The notes beneath the pieces are model-generated. The model had not been told where the DNA came from. It did no database searches and saw only the letters and a program-made list of their open reading frames with translations. The translations under genes and the position numbers were made by a program. 54,807 bases of DNA from an uncultured Bacteroidota bacterium (GTDB lineage: Bacteria > Bacteroidota > Bacteroidia > Bacteroidales > P3), in contig CADAQX010000011.1 of assembly GCA_902790215.1 (NCBI GenBank), positions 1 through 54,807 on the forward strand, given 5' to 3'. Shown here in pieces: positions 30,437 to 37,476 of this stretch. Position 1 is the first letter of the stretch, and each line of letters opens with the position of its first letter.

Positions 30437-30444
30437 TACTTTTG
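30437..30444 (+). promoter_or_regulatory. Promoter -7 element for barrel gene at 30505
   Basis: TACTTTTG matches TAnnTTTG, 60 bp upstream of the ATG at 30505. It lies almost back to back with the divergent site at 30456-30463. Confidence 0.5.
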
Positions 30445-30455
30445 TAATCAAATTG

Positions 30456-30463
30456 CAAAGATA
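30456..30463 (-). promoter_or_regulatory. Promoter -7 element for coiled-coil lipoprotein / murL run
   Basis: The minus strand reads TATCTTTG followed by CAATTTG, 61 bp upstream of the ATG at 30394. This would serve the lipoprotein and possibly murL-murD2-M20 downstream. Confidence 0.6.
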
Positions 30464-30504
30464 AATCTTTTTTTTTGAATACTGAATGTTTTGACAAAAA
30501 AAAT

Positions 30505-31305
30505 ATGAAACGGTTGTTGTTAATGATTCTTGCAACGCTGGGTTGTGCATCGGCCGCTGCCGCTGTCGACGACAGCGCAACCCATGTCTATCTGGGGCTG
30601 CACGGCGGCGCCGGAATAGGTGTCTATCGCGACGAAGGCCTCTCGCCGTTATTGTATCGGGGGCTCGAAATCCACCCTGCCCTCAGCCTCGAGGTGCGGA
30701 AACCCACCTGGCTCCTCGGTGCGGCTGCGTCCGTTGACGGAGGTGCCTACGGCCTCACCCTCTCCCTTGCCGGGCTGCGCGCCTACGGAGGGCAGGTGAC
30801 TGTGGCGTTCCACGCCCTGCGGCGGGTTGCCGGGACGGGCTGCTGGACATTCTGGGCTGGCGCGGGAGTCGCCGACCTGTTCGACATACGCTACAACCCC
30901 GCCTTTGGCAACTCCAGCGAAGGCAGTTCCAACTTCGCCCTGCTCAACCTCGCCGTGCGCGCCGAGGCGCAGCTGCGCGGCTGGACAATCCGTGCACAGG
31001 CAGACTTCGCCCCTGTGGCACTGCTCTACCGGCCGGGCTTCTCCTACATATCCAACTACGACCGCGATGCCGCCAACCCCGTCGACTGTGCCTTCGACCA
31101 ATACCAGCTCTACTGGGCAGCGGCCGCAGGGCTCGCCACCGAAGTGGGATGCAGCCGGCAGCTGCCCAATGGCAACGAAATCGGCCTCACCTACCGATGG
31201 CAGCACCTCACCTCGCGCACCTCTCCCGACCGTCTCGCCGCACCCCACCGGTTCGACTGCGCCTCCCATGCCCTTATGATTCATCTAATGTTCAATATCA
31301 AATAA
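30505..31305 (+). CDS. Outer-membrane beta-barrel protein
   Basis: Encodes 266 residues from ATG at 30505 (an in-frame upstream start lacks a signal). Signal peptide MKRLLLMILATLGCASAAAA; mature strands with alternating pattern (HVYLGLHGGAGIGVYRD, LLGAAASVDGGAYGLTLSL, GCWTFWAGAGVADLF, EIGLTYRWQHLTSR) and the C-terminal strand HALMIHLMFNIK. Size and pattern fit a 10-12-stranded outer-membrane barrel. No ligand or family name can be given. It is divergently transcribed from the coiled-coil lipoprotein and followed by a family B hairpin. Confidence 0.8.
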   Translation: MKRLLLMILATLGCASAAAAVDDSATHVYLGLHGGAGIGVYRDEGLSPLLYRGLEIHPALSLEVRKPTWLLGAAASVDGGAYGLTLSLAGLRAYGGQVTVAFHALRRVAGTGCWTFWAGAGVADLFDIRYNPAFGNSSEGSSNFALLNLAVRAEAQLRGWTIRAQADFAPVALLYRPGFSYISNYDRDAANPVDCAFDQYQLYWAAAAGLATEVGCSRQLPNGNEIGLTYRWQHLTSRTSPDRLAAPHRFDCASHALMIHLMFNIK

Positions 31306-31318
31306 ATTCGTTAAAATG

Positions 31319-31421
31319 ATTGCTTGATTGTCTGATTGCTTGATTGTTTGAGTATAATGAACGCGTCAGCCACTCAAGCATTCAGGAATTCTCAATTCTC
31401 AATTCTCAAATCTCAATTCCC
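31319..31421. repeat. Family B hairpin copy (right arm truncated) plus heptamers
   Basis: GATTGCTT, GATTGTCT, GATTGCTT, GATTGTTT and a loop with TGAACGCGTCAGCCACTC match the copies at 25070 and 44481. The right arm breaks off and is replaced by TCAATTC/TCAAATC heptamers (31391-31417), which end 8-12 bases before the S41 lipoprotein ATG. Confidence 0.85.
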
Positions 31422-31428
31422 CAAAGCC

Positions 31429-32463
31429 ATGAAACTGCATACCCTGCTCACATCCCTGACTGTTCTCCTTTTGGCCACCTCGTGCGAGAAAGCCCTTATC
31501 CCCGACAGCCCTGCCGCCAGCGCCACCCAAGTCTTCAACTACCTGTGGCAGCAGGTGGACGAGCGATACTCCATGTTCGACGTCAAAAACGTCGACTGGC
31601 AGCAAGTCTACGACACCCTGCGCCCCCAAGTGCGTGACGGCATGGACCCCGACAGCCTCTTCGCCCTCTGCGCCGCCATGCTCAACACCCTTTGCGACGG
31701 CCATGTCAACCTCTACGGCACCTGGGACGTGTCGCGCTCCGACTCCGTCTACCGTCGTTTCTACACCGACGACGGAATCGACATAAACACCGTGGTGCTC
31801 AACTACCTTGGTATCGGCTACCACTCCACCGGCGGCATCGCCCACAACGCGCTCTGCGACGGCAGAGTCATCTACATGCGCTACGGCTCCTTCAGCAGCG
31901 ACATCACCGAGCGGCAGCTGCGTCACATCATCGCCTCCTATCCCGACGCCCAAGGCATCATACTCGACATCCGCGGCAACGGCGGCGGTTCTATAGCCAA
32001 CATCATCAACCTCCTCAGCGTCATGCCCTCCCACGGGCAGGAAATCTACCGCAGCCAAATCAAGGCCGGACCCGCCCACGACGACTTCACACCCCTCGTG
32101 CCCTCCTTTGCCCCGCGCAACACAGGCGACGTCTACAACAACCCCGTCCTCGTGCTCACCGACCGCGGCTGCTTCAGTGCTGCCAGCACCTTCGCCGTCG
32201 CCACACAGGCCTACGACAACATCCGCCTTATGGGCGACACCACCGGCGGCGGCATGGGCCTCCCGGCCATGGGAGCCCTGCCCAACGGCTGGCGCTACCG
32301 ACTCTCCGTCACCCGCACCCTTGCCCTCGACGGCCGCAACTACGAGAACGGCGTGCCGCCCGACATACTGCTCAAATTCAACCCGCGGACTGCCGCCACC
32401 CTTGGCCGCGACAACATCATCGACTCCGCCTGCGCTATAATACAACAAAGAACTAAGAACTGA
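31429..32463 (+). CDS. S41-family peptidase lipoprotein
   Basis: Encodes 344 residues from ATG at 31429, chosen because MKLHTLLTSLTVLLLATSC is a lipoprotein signal (Cys19); the longer frame upstream is only repeat-derived. The S41 (tail-specific protease) core shows in GIILDIRGNGGGSIANIINLL, NPVLVLTDRGCFSAASTFA, with the Ser of FSAAS as likely nucleophile, and LMGDTTGGGMGLP. The Lys of the Ser-Lys dyad in CtpA-type enzymes is not seen in that last segment, so it resembles the tricorn-like S41 branch. No PDZ domain is evident. It should act in the periplasm or on the surface on peptides. The C-terminal QQRTKN and stop overlap a heptamer hairpin. Confidence 0.88.
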   Translation: MKLHTLLTSLTVLLLATSCEKALIPDSPAASATQVFNYLWQQVDERYSMFDVKNVDWQQVYDTLRPQVRDGMDPDSLFALCAAMLNTLCDGHVNLYGTWDVSRSDSVYRRFYTDDGIDINTVVLNYLGIGYHSTGGIAHNALCDGRVIYMRYGSFSSDITERQLRHIIASYPDAQGIILDIRGNGGGSIANIINLLSVMPSHGQEIYRSQIKAGPAHDDFTPLVPSFAPRNTGDVYNNPVLVLTDRGCFSAASTFAVATQAYDNIRLMGDTTGGGMGLPAMGALPNGWRYRLSVTRTLALDGRNYENGVPPDILLKFNPRTAATLGRDNIIDSACAIIQQRTKN

Positions 32464-32507
32464 GAAGTAAGAACTGCCGACCATTCGTGGCTCATAGTTC
32501 TTACTTC
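32448..32507. repeat. 7-bp-unit hairpin across the S41 stop codon
   Basis: Units AAGAACT, AAGAACT, GAGAAGT, AAGAACT are followed by a 20-base loop and the complementary arm; GAAGTAAGAACT (32464-32475) pairs exactly with AGTTCTTACTTC (32496-32507). The TGA at 32461-32463 lies inside the first arm. No T-run follows, so it is not a typical terminator. Confidence 0.8.
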
Positions 32508-32527
32508 CTAATTTAATACCACTTGAC

Positions 32528-35194
32528 ATGAAAATACTCATCCGCGCTAGTTACCCCAACTACCACATGGTCCACCGCTACGCCAAGCAGGGACCCGAAG
32601 TCTTCAACTGCGACGTCGACGATGCCGGCAACACCCTCGAAGGCAACAAACCCGGCACAGTCATCTACACCCTCGACGGCGACGACACCCGCCACGAAAT
32701 ACCACCCCGCTGGTACGACATGTACCTGCTGCTGAAAACACGTGGCGAACAAAAAGAACAGTTCCTGCGGCTCCTCCTCGCCGAGCGCGACGGCACCGCC
32801 ACCCCCGAACAAGCACGACAGCTCGCCGCCCACCGCGCCTGTTTCCGCCAGACAGTCATCGACTACGTCAATGACCATCCCATGCCCGACAACGAAGAGC
32901 TTATCACCCCTCTGACCGACCGTCACTTCACCGACGACGAAATCAGCCACAAGGGGCGCATGCTCCTCGAACTCACGCAGAACTGCTACCCCGTGCCCGA
33001 CTTTGTCATCCTCACCGCCGAGCTCTCGCGCCATCCCGAACACTGGGAGGAACGCCTCGCCCAGGCCATCCATTATTTGGAGAGCATGACACGCCTGCAC
33101 CTCGGCGACGACGACCACCCCCTCGTCTTTGCCATCCGCTGCGCCATGCCGCAGTACATTCCCGGCCTCATGCCCACACTGCTCAACATCGGCGTCACCC
33201 GCACAGCCTACCATGCCCTCGTCTTCCACTTCGGCCAGGACATGGCCAGCCGCGTTTACCTCTCCACCCTGCACACCATCAGCGAAATGCTGAGAATCGA
33301 GCACAAATACGACACCCCCGACATATCCCTCGACGTCCCTGCCAAGCTGCAGCGCATTGCCGAAATGGAAAACGACATAGTCAACGCCCGCGACGATGGC
33401 GAGACGCTGCTCACCGACGCCTTCTACCAAGCGCTCAAACTGGTGGAATATGTCTATTCCTTCTACACCGACAACCAGGACCTCATCCTCACCTTCATGC
33501 AGGGCAAACAGGCCTCGCCCTCGCTCATCCTCCAGCGCATGGTGTGGACCATAGGCAACAACGAGTCCTATCCCGGCGTGCTCTACAGCCGCCACAGCCG
33601 CACCGGCAAAGGCAGCCAGATAGAGAGCTACCGCAACATCTTCGGCGAGGAAATCATGACGGGCGACGTACCCTCCGAAGACCTCGCCTACTCCAGCCGC
33701 GATGCCATCAAGCTCAGCTTCCCCGCCGTCTACCACTTCCACCCCCTCCTCGTCAAGCTCGAGGAACGCTACCACTCGCCCGTCACTATCGAGTTTGCCG
33801 TCGAAACCCGTCCGGGACTCGTCAGCCTCTTCTCCGTCCTGCAGCTCAACCTCTCCGAAATGACCGGCCGTGCCGCGCTCGTCTCAGCTATCGACCTCCT
33901 GCGCGAAGGCCGCATCGACCGTCCCCACGTCATGGACATCATCAAACCCTACCACCTGCGACAGATAGTCTCTGCCTCCATCGAGGAAAGCTCCATGAAG
34001 AAACTCCAGTTCTTCGGCAAAGGCATCAGCGTCCTGCCCCGCACTGCCATAACCGCCGTGCTCTGCTTCAGTGCCACCAAGGCCGGTGAAATGGTGGCCA
34101 AGGGCAAACAGGTGTGCCTCTGCCAGGAACGATTCGTGCCGCAGGACACCATCACACTCAACGAAATCCACGCCATCCTCAGCATGACCCCCGCCGCCAT
34201 CCACGTTGTCACCGCCTGCCGCGGCTACGGCATACCCGCACTCCTCGACCTCCACAACTACGGCATACGCTTTGCCACCGACCCCGACGGCTCGCTCAAG
34301 ATAGTCAACAGCGAAGGCCTGGAACTGCATGAACTCGACGAAATCACCATCTCCAGCTACCACCAAAGCATCTTCAAAGGCATCGCCGACTTCCGGCCGG
34401 CACGCTTCTCCAAGTTCCTCCGCGGCACTCCCGTCGAGCTTGCGCCCGAAGAGGTGCAGTACTTCAACGAGATGAAAAGCGCCTACGAAACCTATCAGGA
34501 CATCGTCACCACCCAGCAGGCCTCCGTCATCGACGACCTCGACAAACTGGCGCGCCTCATCCGCTGCGAACTGCAAGACCGCCCCGACGTAGCCGAAGGC
34601 ATCGTCAACAACTGGTACAACGGCCACTCCGACAAATATGTCCAGCAAGTGCTCGAAAGCCGCATGGGCTCACACCTCGACCAGTCGCGCGTCTTCACCC
34701 TCCTCACCCCCGACCGCAAAGTGCACTTCTTCCGTGCCGTGTCGCAGGTCTGTCTCGACCGTGGCCTCTCGGGGCTCAAGGCTGGCTCCTTCATGCTGGG
34801 CCGGTTCGTGTCAAAACCCATCTCCACCACCGTGTGGAACCGCCTCAGCGACCGCATCGTCGCCTTCCTCGTCAACGAATATGTGCTTTACGAGAAATAC
34901 ATCCATGTGCTTGAAGAAGTAGGCGAGATACGCCTGGCACGCGCCCACAGCCGTATCGAGACCGAAGGCATCGACAATATGGTCGTCGACAAATTCGACA
35001 TGTACACCCTCCTGCCCCTCATCCTCTCCGACCACGACTGGCACTGTGTGGCCGACGAACTCGAAAACATCGAGCACCAGGACAACACACACCTTCTCGT
35101 CGACAAACTCTCCAAGCCTCTTGGAGAAATCTTCGACCTCACCAACCCTTACACCGTCAATCAAATCAACCAAATCAAACAGACATGGAGTTGA
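32528..35194 (+). CDS. PPDK/PEP-synthase-like protein lacking the PEP-binding TIM barrel
   Basis: Encodes 888 residues. Residues about 130-450 match the ATP-grasp part of pyruvate phosphate dikinase in order: LTQNCYPVPDFVILT, PGLMPTLLNIGV, FGQDMASRVYL, SYPGVLYSRHSRTGKGS, and SPVTIEFAVETRPGLVSLFS. The swivelling phosphohistidine domain follows (about 505-585: CFSATKAGEMVAKGKQVCLC, then HVVTACRGYGIPAL, whose His has the same spacing to RG as the catalytic His of PPDK). The C-terminal 300 residues show no match to the PEP/pyruvate-binding barrel and are helical (RLIRCELQDRPDVAEG, DRIVAFLVNEYVLYEKYIHVLEE). It may be a phosphotransferase acting on another acceptor; no function is claimed. Its stop overlaps the PAP2 gene start by 10 bp. 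Confidence 0.82.
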   Translation: MKILIRASYPNYHMVHRYAKQGPEVFNCDVDDAGNTLEGNKPGTVIYTLDGDDTRHEIPPRWYDMYLLLKTRGEQKEQFLRLLLAERDGTATPEQARQLAAHRACFRQTVIDYVNDHPMPDNEELITPLTDRHFTDDEISHKGRMLLELTQNCYPVPDFVILTAELSRHPEHWEERLAQAIHYLESMTRLHLGDDDHPLVFAIRCAMPQYIPGLMPTLLNIGVTRTAYHALVFHFGQDMASRVYLSTLHTISEMLRIEHKYDTPDISLDVPAKLQRIAEMENDIVNARDDGETLLTDAFYQALKLVEYVYSFYTDNQDLILTFMQGKQASPSLILQRMVWTIGNNESYPGVLYSRHSRTGKGSQIESYRNIFGEEIMTGDVPSEDLAYSSRDAIKLSFPAVYHFHPLLVKLEERYHSPVTIEFAVETRPGLVSLFSVLQLNLSEMTGRAALVSAIDLLREGRIDRPHVMDIIKPYHLRQIVSASIEESSMKKLQFFGKGISVLPRTAITAVLCFSATKAGEMVAKGKQVCLCQERFVPQDTITLNEIHAILSMTPAAIHVVTACRGYGIPALLDLHNYGIRFATDPDGSLKIVNSEGLELHELDEITISSYHQSIFKGIADFRPARFSKFLRGTPVELAPEEVQYFNEMKSAYETYQDIVTTQQASVIDDLDKLARLIRCELQDRPDVAEGIVNNWYNGHSDKYVQQVLESRMGSHLDQSRVFTLLTPDRKVHFFRAVSQVCLDRGLSGLKAGSFMLGRFVSKPISTTVWNRLSDRIVAFLVNEYVLYEKYIHVLEEVGEIRLARAHSRIETEGIDNMVVDKFDMYTLLPLILSDHDWHCVADELENIEHQDNTHLLVDKLSKPLGEIFDLTNPYTVNQINQIKQTWS

Positions 35195-35922
35195 CCCGCA
35201 CGAGAATAGAGGCAAGAACCAAGAGCCAGGTACTGTGGCATACAATCCTGGCTCTTAACTCTTACCTCTTACTTTGCTTCCTGCTGCTGCCCGTGTCGCT
35301 TGCCGCGCAGCAGGACACCGCATCCCGCACAGTCGACTACCAAGTGCTGAAAACCCTTCAGGACCATCGCACCCCTGTCGGCAACACCTTCTGGGTCGCG
35401 GTCAGCAACACCTTCGTCCTCTCGCCCGCCGTGCCTGTCTCGCTGGGGGTGGGCAGCTGGGTCGCCTCCGACCCACAGACAGAACAGACCCTCTTCGCCA
35501 ATGCCAGCGAGGCGGGAGGCGCCTGGCTGCTCAACGCAGGGCTGACCATGGGACTCAAATTTCTTGTAGGCCGTCCGCGACCCTGGGTGGCCTACAAGGG
35601 CGATTTGGTGTGCCTGCAGCATGTGGGCAGCCCCTCGTTCCCCTCGGGCCACACCTCCTTCGCCTTCACCGCCGCCACATCCCTCTCGCTGCTCTATCCC
35701 CGATGGTACGTCATTGCTCCCGCCTACCTTTGGGCCTCGGCCGTGGGATTCAGCCGCCTCTATGTGGGGGCGCACTATCCCTCCGATGTCCTTGCCGGCG
35801 CACTCATCGGCACAGGCTCCGCACTCCTTGTCCACTGGCTCCATCAGCGCTACATACGGCAAAACACCCCGTTCTCGCCTCCTCCCGACGCCGTTGTCAT
35901 CCCCATCGTGCTAACATTTTGA
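35185..35922 (+). CDS. PAP2-family membrane phosphatase with repeat-derived N-terminus
   Basis: Encodes 245 residues. The three PAP2 signature blocks are present: KFLVGRPRP, PSFPSGHTS and SRLYVGAHYPSDV, which form the vanadate-type phosphatase site acting on lipid phosphates such as undecaprenyl pyrophosphate or phosphatidic acid. Hydrophobic segments surround them. The N-terminal 40 residues before the export-like end SLAAQQD include a hydrophobic core (LALNSYLLLCFLLLP) whose codons are the arm of a 7-bp-unit hairpin. The only ATG overlaps the preceding gene's stop (ATGGAGTTGA), indicating coupling. Substrate is unknown; a lipid A or undecaprenyl-PP phosphatase role would fit. Confidence 0.88.
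   Translation: MELTRTRIEARTKSQVLWHTILALNSYLLLCFLLLPVSLAAQQDTASRTVDYQVLKTLQDHRTPVGNTFWVAVSNTFVLSPAVPVSLGVGSWVASDPQTEQTLFANASEAGGAWLLNAGLTMGLKFLVGRPRPWVAYKGDLVCLQHVGSPSFPSGHTSFAFTAATSLSLLYPRWYVIAPAYLWASAVGFSRLYVGAHYPSDVLAGALIGTGSALLVHWLHQRYIRQNTPFSPPPDAVVIPIVLTF
35214..35274. repeat. 7-bp-unit hairpin inside the PAP2 gene start region
   Basis: AAGAACC, AAGAGCC, AGG on the left and CCTGGCT, CTTAACT, CTTACCT, CTTACTT on the right. AAGAGCCAGG (35221-35230) pairs exactly with CCTGGCTCTT (35247-35256). Same architecture as the element at 32448, with related units. Confidence 0.8.
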
Positions 35923-36009
35923 CTCGATAGCGAAGTGGAAAAAACAATGCTTTCCATTGTTGGCCGTCAGGCCACTCCAATAAGACCCTTATTCCCGTCA
36001 TCGTAGTCC

Positions 36010-36131
36010 GTTGATAAGTTGAGGATTGCTTGAATGAAGGTTTTAGGGTATCAAACCCTTAATCCCTCAAACCTTCAATCCCTCAATCCCTTAAGCAATC
36101 AAGCATTCAAACAATATCTCAACGTATCAAC
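36010..36131. repeat. Large hairpin, family B-like, copy 4
   Basis: Ends GTTGATAAGTTGAG and CTCAACGTATCAAC pair at 13 of 14 positions. Inside, GATTGCTTGAATG faces GCAATCAAGCATTC, and the centre carries AGGGTATCAAACCCTTAATCC with repeated CCTCAA-type units. It has no TTTGACCGCGCCAGC loop, so it is only partly like the other copies. Confidence 0.75.
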
Positions 36132-36269
36132 AATTCAGTGAGACGCTTGCCTCTTCGCGCGGAAGTTACTATTTATTCTGTGAGGGATAACGCCAACTTT
36201 CGTCAGCTTTCCGATAGTGTCGGATATTTGTCCCCAACGTTCCTCAGTGCGCCTTCAGGGCTCGGTGTT

Positions 36270-36378
36270 GCGTCGTTCTTTGTCATATCGTTTTTCGATA
36301 TGTTTCCCATCGTTTTCCCTTTGTGAAACGGAAAACGAGTGGAAAACGATCGAATAACGATCGAATAAATGACGACGC
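36270..36378. repeat. 11-bp-unit palindrome related to 16590-16711
   Basis: Two 49-bp arms (36270-36318 and 36330-36378) pair at about 39 positions around an 11-base loop. The right arm steps in 11s: GGAAAACGAGT, GGAAAACGATC, GAATAACGATC, GAATAAATGAC, GACGC. The words GGAAAACGAT and ATCGAATAA recur in the 16590-16711 element. Confidence 0.8.
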
Positions 36379-36568
36379 TTGAGGGAGATTGCATGAATGC
36401 TTGAATGTGTTTTGTTGATATGTTGATATGATGCGAGCCGTATAAACTTATAAACTTATCAACGGACAACGTATTTACACAATCAAGCAATCGTCGTATT
36501 ATCAGCAAATTAACACGTTAACGAAATAACGAATTCATTAAAAAGTTCTTGTTTGTTATTTTTTTTCG

Positions 36569-36576
36569 TATTTTTG
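36569..36576 (+). promoter_or_regulatory. Promoter -7 element for nfo
   Basis: TATTTTTG (TAnnTTTG) followed by CATTCGG, 30 bp upstream of the nfo ATG at 36606, with a TTTG slightly closer upstream than the usual -33 spacing. Confidence 0.6.
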
Positions 36577-36605
36577 CATTCGGAATTATTAAAATAAGAA
36601 GTACT

Positions 36606-37448
36606 ATGTCTAATAAATACATCGGAGCCCATGTCAGTGCGTCGGGAGGCGTGGGAAACGCCGTTCTCAACGCCGAGGCCATCGGTGCCACGGCTTTTGC
36701 CCTCTTCACCCGCAACCAGCGCAGCTGGGTGAGCAAGCCGCTGCCGCAGCAGGAAATCGACGGCTTCAAGGCCTTGCTGCTTGAACGCGGCTTTGAACCC
36801 AAGTATGTGCTGCCGCACGACAGCTACCTTATCAATCTCGGCTCGCCCGACGAGGAGACCCTTGCCAAGAGCCGTGCGGCTTTTCTCGACGAGATGCACC
36901 GTGCCCAGTTGCTGGGGCTGACCATGCTTAATTTCCACCCGGGCAGCCACCTTAACCGCATCAGCGAGGAGGAATGCCTTGACCAGATTGCCCGCGAAAT
37001 AAACCTTGCCCTGAGTCAGACCGAAGGCGTCACCGCCGTCATCGAGAACACCGCAGGACAAGGCACCAACCTGGGATGGCGTTTTGAGCATATTGCCCGC
37101 ATTATCGAGGGTGTCGATGACAAGAGCCGCGTGGGTGTGTGTATCGACACATGCCACACGTTGGCGGCGGGCTACGACCTCAGCACCGAGATGGGCTATC
37201 AGTTCACCATGGAGGAATACGAGCGTGTCATCGGCCTCAAATACCTTCGTGCCGTACACCTCAACGACAGCAAGAAGGGTGCCGGCAGCCATGTCGACCG
37301 CCATGAGACACTTGGCAACGGAGCCCTGGGTCGCGACTTCTTTGTCCGCTTTATGAACGACAGCCGTTTCGACAACATGCCTATCATTCTCGAAACGCCC
37401 GACCCCTCCCGCTGGGCAGACGAAATACGCTGGCTTTTTGAATTGTGA
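36606..37448 (+). CDS. nfo: Endonuclease IV (AP endonuclease)
   Basis: Encodes 280 residues from ATG at 36606, the normal size of Nfo; the in-frame upstream start would read through the promoter. Endonuclease IV cuts DNA 5' to abasic sites in base-excision repair with three Zn ions. Metal-site motifs are present in order: [76 protein letters not shown] and ILETPDP. The last codons (FEL) and stop fall inside a heptamer array that continues to the start of the next gene, 28 bp downstream. Confidence 0.97.
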   Translation: MSNKYIGAHVSASGGVGNAVLNAEAIGATAFALFTRNQRSWVSKPLPQQEIDGFKALLLERGFEPKYVLPHDSYLINLGSPDEETLAKSRAAFLDEMHRAQLLGLTMLNFHPGSHLNRISEEECLDQIAREINLALSQTEGVTAVIENTAGQGTNLGWRFEHIARIIEGVDDKSRVGVCIDTCHTLAAGYDLSTEMGYQFTMEEYERVIGLKYLRAVHLNDSKKGAGSHVDRHETLGNGALGRDFFVRFMNDSRFDNMPIILETPDPSRWADEIRWLFEL

Positions 37449-37476
37449 ATTTTGAATTGTGAATTTTGAATTGAAA
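37440..37476. repeat. Heptamer array bridging nfo stop and T9SS gene start
   Basis: Units GAATTGT, GAATTTT, GAATTGT, GAATTTT, GAATTGA run from the last nfo codons, include its TGA, and end three bases before the ATG at 37477. The whole intergenic distance is therefore repeat. Confidence 0.9.

Larger units (their letters stand above)
35923..36605. other. Gene-free spacer with stacked hairpins
   Basis: No convincing gene; a 62-codon frame at 36138-36326 has no start signal or protein-like pattern. Contents in order: a 7-bp hairpin AACAATG / CATTGTT (35943-35961) just after the PAP2 stop; a family B-like hairpin at 36010-36131; an 11-bp-unit palindrome at 36270-36378; 8-bp repeats (TTGATATG twice, TATAAACT twice) at about 36412-36460; and a promoter-like site before nfo. 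Confidence 0.7.

Noticed and set aside
36138-36326. 62-codon frame in the PAP2-nfo spacer
   Set aside because: Overlaps repeat hairpins, no ribosome site or protein-like composition.
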